This document shows, piece by piece, positions 56,919-64,000 of a DNA stretch of 64,000 nt. The DNA is from Kribbella steppae (GTDB taxonomy: Bacteria > Actinomycetota > Actinomycetes > Propionibacteriales > Kribbellaceae), in the NCBI RefSeq assembly GCF_004342025.1, contig NZ_SLWN01000014.1, positions 62,001 through 126,000 of the forward strand. Reading direction: 5' to 3'. Positions within the stretch are counted from its first letter, which is position 1; every line of letters begins with the position of its first letter. The translations under genes and the position numbers were made by a program. The notes under the pieces were generated by a model that had not been told where the DNA came from, did not search any database, and saw only the letters and a program-made list of their open reading frames with translations.

Positions 56919-58069
56919 GCGTCGACTCCACCCACGAGCAGCAGTTGACGGAACCGCGCCACGGCAAGCTCAGGATTCGTCAGTACACCGGCCTGATCGG
57001 CGAGCCGGAACGTGTCGGCCAGGTGCGGCAACGATCGTCCGGTCTGCAGACCGCCGACCATCGAGAACCCGGGCTGGTGCCCGTTCAGCCACGCCAGGAA
57101 GGCGATGCCGGTCTTGTAGTAGTACGTCGGTGCCGAGAAGATCTGCCGGGACAGTGGCACGGTCGGCGCGAACACCTCGTCGTACCGCTGCAAGTCACCG
57201 TCGTCGAGAGCCTTCAGCGCGGCCGCGGCCGCCGGGGCGATCGCGGCGAAGATGCCGAGCAGGGCGTCGCTGTAGTGCTCCGCGTCGCCCTTGATCAGCT
57301 CCGGGTAGTTGAAGTCGTCACCGGTGTAGAGGCGAACACCCTCGGGCAGTCGGTTGCGCAGGGCAACTTCACGCGACGCCTCCAGCAGCGAGACCTTGAT
57401 GCCGTCGACCTTCGCGGAGTGGTCGCCGATCAGCTCGACTACCACGTCGGCCGCGGTGTCGAGCGAGTCGCTGCCCCAGTAGCCGTCGAGCGCCGGGTCG
57501 AACATCGCGCCCAGCCAGTGCAGGATCACCGGTCGCGACGACTGGTTCAGGAGCCGGTCGTACACCTTCCGGTAGTCGTCCGGCGAAGCCGCCGCCGCGC
57601 ACATCGCCCGGCTGGCCATCAGGATCGGCTGTGCGCCGACCTCCTCGGCGACCGCCAGCTGCTCCTCGTAGGCGCCGATCACGGTCTCCAACGAGTGGTT
57701 GCCAGCAGCAAGCTGATCCGTACCGACACCGACCGCGATCCGTCCGTCCGGTGCCTCGGCGGCGGAGCGCCGGATCAGCTCCTGCGTCGCCGCCCAGTCC
57801 AGACCCATCCCGCGCTGTGCGGTGTCCATCGCCTCGGCCACCGACAGTCCGAGCGACCACAGATGCCGCCGGAACTCCAGCGTGTGCTCCCAGTCGACCA
57901 CGGCGGGCTGACCCGGCGAGTTGTCGCCCAGTGGGTCCGCCACGACATGTGCCGCCGCGAAGGCCAAGCGACTCTCCGCCGGCGAGTAGGTGCCCTGGGC
58001 AACCGGTTCGCCGATGACCTGATAGGCCTCCAGTCCGCCTGGGCCGGGAAGACGAAGTGAGAGCGTCAC
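56915..58069 (-). CDS. DUF993 family protein (dihydrodipicolinate-synthase-like)
   Basis: The 384-residue protein has a DapA-like TIM barrel, seen in VVDWEHTLEFRRHLWSLGLS, IAVGVGTDQLAAGNHSLETV, VILHWLGAMFDPALDGYWGS, KVDGIKVSLLEASREVALRN with the candidate Schiff-base Lys, and LYTGDDFNYPELIKGDAEHY. DUF993 has no firmly established reaction, though it occurs in sugar-oxidising gene sets. It overlaps the oxidoreductase and the isomerase by 4 nt each, so it belongs to the operon. An aldolase-like cleavage of a keto-sugar acid is plausible. Confidence 0.88.
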   Translation of the reverse strand: MTLSLRLPGPGGLEAYQVIGEPVAQGTYSPAESRLAFAAAHVVADPLGDNSPGQPAVVDWEHTLEFRRHLWSLGLSVAEAMDTAQRGMGLDWAATQELIRRSAAEAPDGRIAVGVGTDQLAAGNHSLETVIGAYEEQLAVAEEVGAQPILMASRAMCAAAASPDDYRKVYDRLLNQSSRPVILHWLGAMFDPALDGYWGSDSLDTAADVVVELIGDHSAKVDGIKVSLLEASREVALRNRLPEGVRLYTGDDFNYPELIKGDAEHYSDALLGIFAAIAPAAAAALKALDDGDLQRYDEVFAPTVPLSRQIFSAPTYYYKTGIAFLAWLNGHQPGFSMVGGLQTGRSLPHLADTFRLADQAGVLTNPELAVARFRQLLLVGGVDA

Positions 58070-59229
58070 AGCTGTGCCTCGATGTCGAGCCGCGGTACCT
58101 CGAGCTTGCGGCCCTCACGCCACGACTGCAGCCCCAACTCCGCGAGCTGCACACCCTTGGCGCCCTCGACGAAGTCCCAGGTGAACGGCGCGTCGTCGAC
58201 CACGTGCCGCAGGAACATCTCCCACTGCACCTTGAACCCGTTGTCGAACACCTCGTTGTCCGGCACCTCGGCCCACTGCTCGCGGAAGTTCTCGGTGGCC
58301 GGCAGGTCCGGGTTCCAGACCGGCTTCGGCGTCGCCGACCGGTGCTGCGCCCGGCACCTCCGCAGACCCGCGACCGCGCTGCCCTCGGTCCCGTCGACCT
58401 GGAACTCGACCAGCTCGTCGCGGAACACCCGGGTCGCCCAGGAGGAGTTCATCTGGGCGACGATGCCGCCCTCCAGCTCGAACACGCCGTACGCCGCGTC
58501 GTCCGCGGTGGCCGGGTACCCCTTGCGCTGCTCGTCGTACCGGGTCGCGATGTGGGTCGCACCCTGGCAGTAGACCGTCTTGACCGAACCGAAGATCTGG
58601 TCGAGCACGTACCGCCAGTGGCAGAACATGTCGACGATGATGCCGCCGCCTTCTTCCTGCTTGTAGTTCCAGGACGGCCGCTGCGCCTCCTGCCAGTCGC
58701 CCTCGAAGACCCAGTAGCCGAACTCACCGCGGACCGAGAGGATCTTGCCGAAGAACCCGCCGTCCACCAGCCGCTTCAGCTTCCGCAGGCCCGGCAGCGA
58801 CAGCTTGTCCTGCACCACGCCGTTCTTCAGCCCGGAGTCCCGGACCAGGCGGGCCAGGTCGACCGCTGCTTCCAGCCCCTCGGCGATCGGCTTCTCGCAG
58901 TAGATCGCCTTGCCGGCTTCGACGGCGGCGCGGACGCCCTTCTCGCGCAGCTGGGTGAGCTGGGAGTCGAAGTAGATCTCGACGTCCGGCTCGGCCAGCG
59001 CCTCGGACAGATCGGTGGTCCACCGGGTCAGCTCGTACTGCTCCGCGATCCGGCGCAGCTTCAGTTCGTTGCGGCCGACCAGGATCGGCTCGGGGATGAT
59101 CATCGTTCCGTCCGCGGCCGGGATGCCACCCTGCTCGCGGATTGCCACGATGGAGCGCTCGAGGTGCTGGCGCAGGCCCATCCGGCCGGTGACACCGTTC
59201 ATCACAATGCCGATGCGTCGCTCGTTCAC
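58066..59229 (-). CDS. Gfo/Idh/MocA family oxidoreductase
   Basis: The 387-residue dehydrogenase has an N-terminal Rossmann fold (IGIVMNGVTGRMGLRQHLER) and the hallmark EKP motif in AIYCEKPIAEGLEAAVDLAR, followed by the catalytic region WNYKQEEGGGIIVDMFCHWR, with Asp and His of the family. The C-terminal beta sheet contains AAYGVFELEGGIVAQMNSSW. It would oxidise a sugar or inositol hydroxyl with NAD(P). GTG at 59229 follows GAGAGG. The cupin gene is 11 bp upstream on the same strand. Confidence 0.92.
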   Translation of the reverse strand: MNERRIGIVMNGVTGRMGLRQHLERSIVAIREQGGIPAADGTMIIPEPILVGRNELKLRRIAEQYELTRWTTDLSEALAEPDVEIYFDSQLTQLREKGVRAAVEAGKAIYCEKPIAEGLEAAVDLARLVRDSGLKNGVVQDKLSLPGLRKLKRLVDGGFFGKILSVRGEFGYWVFEGDWQEAQRPSWNYKQEEGGGIIVDMFCHWRYVLDQIFGSVKTVYCQGATHIATRYDEQRKGYPATADDAAYGVFELEGGIVAQMNSSWATRVFRDELVEFQVDGTEGSAVAGLRRCRAQHRSATPKPVWNPDLPATENFREQWAEVPDNEVFDNGFKVQWEMFLRHVVDDAPFTWDFVEGAKGVQLAELGLQSWREGRKLEVPRLDIEAQL

Positions 59230-59240
59230 AGTCTTACCTC

Positions 59241-59975
59241 TCACGAATTGATCTCGTAGGTGTCGAGGCGACCGCACATGCCGTGCCGGCCGAACTCGGT
59301 GGGGGCGGGGAGTTGATGGAGTTCAGCGGTCTCCAGGTGCGGCGCGGTGCCGGCTTCCAGCGCGTCCAGCGCGGCGCCGGTCTCGTCGGCCAGGCGGCGC
59401 GCGCCCTGCTCCCAGCGGCGTCGCCAGTCCGCCAGCTGCGGCTGGACGATGCGGATCGCGGCCGCGTAGAAGTCGTCCAGCGCCGACGGACCGTGGGCTT
59501 CGTACGACTCACGCAGTACTGCGAAGCCCTGCAGCGCAAGATCGCGACGAGCCATCGCGGACGGGGTCCTCGCCTCACCCTCGCCGGTGAGGGCGGTCGC
59601 CTCGAGATACGTCTCGCGGTCGGTCAGGTGCTCGGGTGGGAGGGTCAGTACGGCGTCGCCGGCCTCGGGGAGACCGGAATTCGACATCAGGGTGAGGATC
59701 TGGAGCTCGCCGCCGTTGACGAGCCGGTGGATCGTGCCGGGGTCGAACCAGACCACGGTGCCCGCCTGCAGCGGCGTCTCGGTGAAGCCCTTCGGGTTCA
59801 GGGTCTGGACCGCGCCGGAGCCGGCGATCACGTAGTACCCCTCGGAGCAGGCCAGATGGACGTGCGGTGTACCGCCGACCAGGCCGTCCGGAGCCTCGAT
59901 GTCATAGACCGTCAACCGCGAGACGCCGATGCCGCCGGGGAGCGCCACGGCGGAGCCGGGCTCGAACTCGCACAT
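59241..59975 (-). CDS. Cupin domain protein, first gene of the sugar operon
   Basis: The 244-residue protein has a single cupin barrel in the first ~130 residues: LVGGTPHVHLACSEGYYVIA (cupin motif 1 with His/Glu ligands), GSGAVQTLNPKGFTETPLQA, GTVVWFDPGTIHRLVNGGEL (motif 2) and LQILTLMSNSGLPEAGDAVL. The C-terminal half is helical (LDDFYAAAIRIVQPQLADWR). Metal-binding cupins often act as sugar isomerases or dioxygenases. ATG at 59975 has GGGAGG 5 nt upstream. It opens the minus-strand operon; the large dyad at 60146 lies about 170 bp upstream. Confidence 0.85.
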   Translation of the reverse strand: MCEFEPGSAVALPGGIGVSRLTVYDIEAPDGLVGGTPHVHLACSEGYYVIAGSGAVQTLNPKGFTETPLQAGTVVWFDPGTIHRLVNGGELQILTLMSNSGLPEAGDAVLTLPPEHLTDRETYLEATALTGEGEARTPSAMARRDLALQGFAVLRESYEAHGPSALDDFYAAAIRIVQPQLADWRRRWEQGARRLADETGAALDALEAGTAPHLETAELHQLPAPTEFGRHGMCGRLDTYEINS

Positions 59976-60145
59976 GGACGCCTCCCTCGTGAGCCACGGA
60001 AAGGGCTTTCCCAGGCTTGTGACCGCAACCTTAGGTGGGCTGTCACGACGAGTCAACCTGTTGCGGAAAGCGATCTCCGACCGCATCCGGCCAACCCCGC
60101 CCCGTCCCCATCCACCCCCACCCGTACCCACCCACACCCATTTCG

Positions 60146-60219
60146 CTGGTTAACCAGCCAAGTGGTGGGTTCTCCACCCGAATTACGGGTGGAGAACCCC
60201 CAAGCTCAGTGGTTAACCA
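60146..60219. promoter_or_regulatory. Large symmetrical dyad: two TGGTTAACCA palindromes around a hairpin
   Basis: CTGGTTAACCAG (60146-60157) and TGGTTAACCA (60210-60219) flank a perfect 14-bp stem: GGGTTCTCCACCCG (60167-60180), loop AATTA, CGGGTGGAGAACCC (60186-60199). The two palindrome centres are 63 bp apart, six helical turns, and the midpoint is exactly the hairpin centre, 60183. It lies upstream of the cupin operon. Likely a cooperative operator for a LacI/GntR-type regulator, or kinase terminator plus operators. Confidence 0.7.
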
Positions 60220-60331
60220 GTCAAATGCGGCCGGGCGGGGCGGGCGGGGCTGGTGGGCGGGGTGGGCCGGGCAGGCGGGGTGGGCTGGGCCGGCTGGGCG
60301 GTTGGGGGTGGCCCGGTGGGAGTGGGGTGGG
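60220..60331. repeat. G-rich low-complexity tract
   Basis: Runs of GGGG and GGG recur (GGGCGGGGCGGGCGGGGC and onward) for about 100 bp after the FGGY kinase stop; on the other side, near 60095-60140, there is a C-rich stretch. The + strand could form G-quadruplexes. With the dyad this fills the 356-bp gap between kinase and cupin genes; no gene is seen. Confidence 0.5.
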
Positions 60332-61747
60332 TCAGGGGGTGCGGACGGCTGCTACGGCCTCGGCCCAGTGGGTGCGGCGGGTTGCGCGGGGCTCGGGGGC
60401 GAGGGTTGGCTCGTAGAGGCGGGTGGTGCGGGTGGTGGCCCAGGCGGTGGTTTCGCCGAGGGTGGTCCAGGCGAGTTCGGCGGTGCCGAGGGCGGAGATC
60501 TCGGCGACGTCCGCCGCCTCGACCGGGTGGCCGAGGAGGTCGGCCTGGGTCTGCATCAGCAGGTCGGAGACGGTCGCGCCGCCGTCGGCCCGCAGGCGGC
60601 GTGGCGTCGTACCCGATGACGCGATGGTGTCGGTGATGTCGCAGATCTGGTGAGCGACCGCGTCCACACACGCCCGCGCCACGTGCGCGCGAGTGGTCGC
60701 GCTACTCATCCCGGTCAGTGCCGCCCGCGCGTTGCGATCCCAATGGGGCGCGCCCAACCCCGCGAAGGCCGGCACCAGTACGACGCCGCCCGCATCGGGA
60801 ACCGTGGCTGCCAACTCCACCAACGCGCCGACGTCCGGCAGGCCGAGCAACTCCGTGGTCCAGGCCAGTGCCGCGCCGGACGACACGATGTTGCCCTCCA
60901 GCGCGTAGAGCGGCTTGTCGGTCAACCACGCCAGCGTGCAACCGTCCGCGACGAACGAATCGACCGGCGTCATCACCGACGATCCGGTCCCGTACGTCGC
61001 CTTGATCATCCCGGCCTGCGTGCACCCCTGCCCGTACATCGCCGCATGCGAGTCGGCCAGTACGGCGACGATCGGAATCCCGTCCCGCAACCCCGGTACG
61101 CCGGACGTCGTACCGAAGCCACCGTTCGACGCCCGCACCTCCGGCAACACTGACCTGGGTACGTCGAACGCCTCGAGCAGTGACGTCGACCAGTCGAGGT
61201 CGAGTACGTCGTACAGCAAGGTGCGGGACGCGTTGCCGGCGTCGGTCAAATGCTCGCGGCAACCAGTCAGCCGATGGATCAACCAGGAGTCCACAGTGCC
61301 GACGTGATCGGCCTGCGCATGCTCGAGCAGCCAATGCAGCTTGGGCGCCGAGAACATCGCGTCCACCCGAAGCCCGGTGCGCTCGCGGACCAGGGTGTCG
61401 ACCGAGGGCGGCAAGGTCGAGCACCAGGCGCTCGTCCGTACATCCTGCCAACCGATGACCGGCCCTACTGCCTTGCCCAGCTCGTTCCACCCCACCACCG
61501 ACTCACGTTGCGTCGACAGCGCGATCCCAACGATGTCGACCGGGGCTGCGGTGGCGAGACAGCGCGAGATGGCGTGCAGCACGCTCTGCCAGATGTCGTC
61601 GGCGTCCTGTTCGGCCCATCCCGGCTGGGGTGTGGACAGCGCGACCGGCGCGGATCCGGTCGCCAGGACGGCACCGTCCGCGGCGACCAGCACGGCCTTC
61701 GTATTGGTCGTGCCCTGGTCGATCGCCAGCACCGCAGATCCACCCAC
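60332..61747 (-). CDS. FGGY family carbohydrate kinase
   Basis: The 471-residue kinase has the FGGY fold: ATP loop AVLAIDQGTTNTKAVLVAAD at the N-terminus, GWAEQDADDIWQSVLHAISR, STQRESVVGW, KATYGTGSSVMTPVDSFVAD in the second domain, and ALTGMSSATTRAHVARACVD with RRLRADGGATVSDLLMQTQA toward the end. It is closest in pattern to glycerol/xylulose kinases, but the sugar cannot be fixed. It is divergent from the nucleoside-hydrolase-like gene over 134 bp with a TTGACG element, and upstream of the cupin operon. A released sugar is the plausible substrate. Confidence 0.88.
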   Translation of the reverse strand: MGGSAVLAIDQGTTNTKAVLVAADGAVLATGSAPVALSTPQPGWAEQDADDIWQSVLHAISRCLATAAPVDIVGIALSTQRESVVGWNELGKAVGPVIGWQDVRTSAWCSTLPPSVDTLVRERTGLRVDAMFSAPKLHWLLEHAQADHVGTVDSWLIHRLTGCREHLTDAGNASRTLLYDVLDLDWSTSLLEAFDVPRSVLPEVRASNGGFGTTSGVPGLRDGIPIVAVLADSHAAMYGQGCTQAGMIKATYGTGSSVMTPVDSFVADGCTLAWLTDKPLYALEGNIVSSGAALAWTTELLGLPDVGALVELAATVPDAGGVVLVPAFAGLGAPHWDRNARAALTGMSSATTRAHVARACVDAVAHQICDITDTIASSGTTPRRLRADGGATVSDLLMQTQADLLGHPVEAADVAEISALGTAELAWTTLGETTAWATTRTTRLYEPTLAPEPRATRRTHWAEAVAAVRTP

Positions 61748-61881
61748 GTCGAGCGCCCTTCCGATCGGACAACTTTCAACCGAGGTCTTGACGGGACTCT
61801 AGCGCCGTGGCGACACTCATGGCGACAGGTTATGCACTAGTGAATATCCATTCAATCGTACGGAGAGCAGGAGGCCGCAGG

Positions 61882-62781
61882 GTGACGAAGCCGAGCAGAC
61901 GCCGGGTGATCATCAACACGGACGCGAAGAACGAGGCGGACGACCAGTTCGCGATCGTGCACGGGCTGCTGTCGCCCACGTTCGACATCCGCGGGCTGAT
62001 CGCCGCGCACTTCGGCACGTGGCGGTCGGACCGGAGCATGGAGGACTCGCGCGAGGAGATCGACCTGCTGCTCGATCTGCTCGACCTGACCGGCCAGGTG
62101 CCGGTCGCGAACGGGGCGACGACCGGCATCGCGGACGAGCAGACCCCGCTGGACTCGCCCGGCGCCCGCCTGATCATCGAGGAGTCGAAGCTGGCCTCGG
62201 CGGGCGATCCGCTGTTCGTGTCCTTTCTCGGCCCGCTGACCGACATGGCCTCGGCGATCCTGCTCGACCCGGAGATCGTCAACCGCGAGGTGATCGTGAT
62301 CTGGATCGGCGGTCGTGGGTACGACGGCCTGGCGCCGAGCTGGAACAAGATCGAGTTCAACCTGTCGAACGACATCCACGCCGCCAACGTGGTGTTCGGC
62401 TCCGGCATCACCGTCTGGCAGGTACCGAGCGATGTGTACAGCAAGGTGTCGGTGAGCTACGCCGAGCTGGACGAGAAGATCGGTGACGCCGGGCCGCTCG
62501 GCAAGTACCTGATCGAGCAACTGCGCGAGTGGAACGCCACCTACCACTCCGAGCCGATCGAGTCCCGGTCTCTCGGCGACTCCCCGGCCATCGCCCTGAT
62601 GCTCTATCCGCCCAGCGGCGCCATGCGGGTCCGGCCGGCGCCGCGGTTCGGGGTCGACGGTTGGTACCTGCCCGGTACGGACAACCCGATCAAAGTCTGC
62701 GAACAGGTCGACGTCCGGTTCCTGCTGGAGGACATGTTCGCCAAGATCCGCCGCTTCGCCCGCCAAAGGAGCACGTCATGA
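61882..62781 (+). CDS. Nucleoside-hydrolase-like protein (DUF1593/IUNH fold)
   Basis: The 299-residue protein has the IUNH-like metal motif RVIINTDAKNEADDQFAIVH, where the Asp cluster resembles DTDxGxDD of nucleoside hydrolases. Further blocks are GLIAAHFGTWRSDRSMEDSR, PLFVSFLGPLTDMASAILLD, VIWIGGRGYDGLAPSWNKIE with FNLSNDIHAAN, and the C-terminal Asp in the GVDGWYLPGTDNP region. It would hydrolyse a glycosidic bond. GTG at 61882 has AGGAGG 7 nt upstream; the longer frame is poorer. The stop overlaps the next start as ATGA, tying it to the sugar ABC transporter. Confidence 0.8.
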   Translation: MTKPSRRRVIINTDAKNEADDQFAIVHGLLSPTFDIRGLIAAHFGTWRSDRSMEDSREEIDLLLDLLDLTGQVPVANGATTGIADEQTPLDSPGARLIIEESKLASAGDPLFVSFLGPLTDMASAILLDPEIVNREVIVIWIGGRGYDGLAPSWNKIEFNLSNDIHAANVVFGSGITVWQVPSDVYSKVSVSYAELDEKIGDAGPLGKYLIEQLREWNATYHSEPIESRSLGDSPAIALMLYPPSGAMRVRPAPRFGVDGWYLPGTDNPIKVCEQVDVRFLLEDMFAKIRRFARQRSTS

Positions 62782-64000
62782 CTGGCAGTTCGTTCACCCG
62801 CCGTGGTTTCCTCGGTCTCACGTCCGCCGCCGCTGTCGGCGTCGGTCTGTCCGCCTGCACCGGCGGTGGCGCGTCGTCCGCCGGCGGCGGTGCCACCGCG
62901 GCGGCCTCGAACAACCTGCGGCTCTTCACCTACGAGGCCGACGAGACGATCGGTCTGCTGAAGGCGCAGGTGAAGAAGTTCGACGCGGAGAACGGGACCA
63001 CCACGACGGTGGACAGCCTGCCCGGGTCGGGTGCGGCGGTCTACCCGGACAAGCTGCGGACCGAACTGCTCGGCGGCAAGGGCCCGGATGTCTGGCGGAT
63101 CTGGGGCGGCCAGATCGGAGCGCCGTTCGCGAAGGCCAAGCAGTCCCTCGATCTGGCGCCGTACTACTCCAAGTTCGGCTGGGAGTCGAAGATCAACACC
63201 GCGGCGATCAGCGGGATGACGTTCGACGGCATGAAGGCCGGGGTCCCGTTCGTCTCCCTCGGAATAGGTGCCTGGTACAACAAGTCGCTGTTCGCCAAGG
63301 CCGGCGTGAGCGGCCCGCCGACGACGTACGCCGAGCTGGAGGCGATCAACGAAAAGCTCGTCGCGGTCGGCGTGACGCCGTGTGGTCTCGGCGGGAAGTA
63401 CGGCTGGGACATCATGCGGCTGTTCGAGTACCTGCTCGAGCACACCGCCGGCCCGGAGCTGCACGACAAACTGCTCACCGGCGACGAGAGCTGGGACCGG
63501 CCCGAGGTGGTCGAGGCGTTCGCGCTGTTCAAGAAGTGGCAGGACAAGAAGTGGCTGCCGCAGGGCGCGCTGGGCCTCGACCCCGCCGACATCGAGCCCG
63601 CGTACGTCCAGGGCAAGACGGCGTACACGATCACCGGACCGTGGACCGAGGCGGCCGCGATCCTGTCCGCGAAGAAGAGCCCGGCCGCCTTCGGCAACTT
63701 CGAACTGCCCACCGACCAGAGCCCGGCGCGGCACTCAGGCTTCGTCGAGGGCTACATGATCAACGCCAAGACGGGCAACGCCGACAAGGCCGCGGCGCTG
63801 ATCGACTTCATCGTCCAGCCCGCGACACAGAAGGCGATGCAGGTCAGCGCGTCGACGGTGAAGGGCGCCGAGCCGGACCCGAAGGCGCTGCCGTTGTCGG
63901 CCGAGTGGTCGCAGAAGTACGGCTCGAACCCGTTCTACACGATCCAGGACCAGGCGTTCCCGAAGAAGCAGGCCGACCAGTACTTCAGCGTGCAGAGCGA
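62778..64000 (+). CDS. Extracellular solute-binding lipoprotein of a sugar ABC transporter, 3' end outside window
   Basis: The 407 visible residues include a leader with SSFTRRGFLGLTSAAAVGVG, then a lipobox LSAC and a Gly/Ser/Ala-rich linker. The mature part is an SBP family 1 fold with GKGPDVWRIWGGQIGAPFAK, MKAGVPFVSLGIGAWYNKSL, YAELEAINEKLVAVGVTPCG and AYTITGPWTEAAAILSAKKS, ending with the window at FSVQSE. Such proteins deliver oligosaccharides or glycosides to a membrane permease pair, probably encoded just outside. ATG overlaps the preceding stop by 4 nt. The twin-arginine plus Cys pattern suggests a Tat-exported lipoprotein. Confidence 0.92.
   Translation, partial: MTGSSFTRRGFLGLTSAAAVGVGLSACTGGGASSAGGGATAAASNNLRLFTYEADETIGLLKAQVKKFDAENGTTTTVDSLPGSGAAVYPDKLRTELLGGKGPDVWRIWGGQIGAPFAKAKQSLDLAPYYSKFGWESKINTAAISGMTFDGMKAGVPFVSLGIGAWYNKSLFAKAGVSGPPTTYAELEAINEKLVAVGVTPCGLGGKYGWDIMRLFEYLLEHTAGPELHDKLLTGDESWDRPEVVEAFALFKKWQDKKWLPQGALGLDPADIEPAYVQGKTAYTITGPWTEAAAILSAKKSPAAFGNFELPTDQSPARHSGFVEGYMINAKTGNADKAAALIDFIVQPATQKAMQVSASTVKGAEPDPKALPLSAEWSQKYGSNPFYTIQDQAFPKKQADQYFSVQS

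Noticed and set aside
60097..60331. CRISPR or tandem repeat array
   Set aside because: The region is low-complexity C- or G-rich plus a dyad; there are no regular repeat-spacer units.

Overview
The window is high-G+C actinobacterial DNA with frequent GTG starts, tightly packed genes, 4-nt ATGA/GTGA overlaps, Tat-dependent secreted enzymes and a clear F420-dependent glucose-6-phosphate dehydrogenase. Gene content and codon style suggest a soil actinomycete of the Kribbella/Nocardioides type. That placement is inferred; no rRNA or other taxonomic marker is present.

Layout. 1-6180: end of a cell-wall LCP gene, small membrane proteins, an acetylxylan-esterase-like hydrolase, a metallo-beta-lactamase-fold protein, and a divergent pair of unknown genes in visibly lower-G+C DNA. 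6181-13771: small enzymes and regulators (YCII-like, DHFR-like, a glutamine-synthetase relative, TetR plus alpha/beta hydrolase with an operator-like palindrome, DUF1232, DUF72, DinB, Ogt, a nitrilase-superfamily protein). 14257-15261: fgd.

15258-39727 is a large purine/ureide catabolic region in several transcription units: an IclR regulator divergent from a malate-synthase-like DUF6986 gene; a YkoF-like/HTH protein; uraD-HIU hydrolase-uricase-8-oxoguanine deaminase; a minus-strand operon (NCS2 permease fused to an OHCU-decarboxylase domain, xdhA, xdhB, xdhC, guanine deaminase) downstream of a PucR-type regulator; and a plus-strand operon hyi-glxR-gcl-glxK-allB-allE. Together these can take guanine, 8-oxoguanine and hypoxanthine/xanthine through urate and allantoin to ureidoglycolate, and salvage glyoxylate to 2-phosphoglycerate. 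Allantoate amidohydrolase and the final ureidoglycolate step are not in the window. A recurring TTCCG-N5-CGGAA palindrome, in pairs centred 21 bp apart, links three of these promoters and probably marks the IclR regulon.

39728-55265 is mixed: a broken GNAT gene, a GNAT, an SDR, a drug-efflux type ABC pair with a TetR and a perfect operator palindrome, a flavin two-component pair (LLM monooxygenase plus FMN reductase), a frameshifted pectate-lyase-fold gene, TPR and GNAT genes, two PhoD-type phosphatases around an SDR relic, an aldo/keto reductase and a GAF-PAS-GGDEF protein. 55338-59975 is a minus-strand sugar-catabolic operon (cupin, Gfo/Idh oxidoreductase, DUF993, two TIM-barrel isomerases) preceded by a large, exactly symmetrical DNA dyad. 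60332-64000 holds an FGGY kinase divergent from a nucleoside-hydrolase-like gene and a sugar-binding lipoprotein that runs off the right edge.

Mobile or decaying DNA: a 272-bp MITE-like element whose end lies in the stop codon of the guanine deaminase gene, plus DinB, GNAT and SDR remnants. I found no rRNA, tRNA, CRISPR array or complete insertion sequence.
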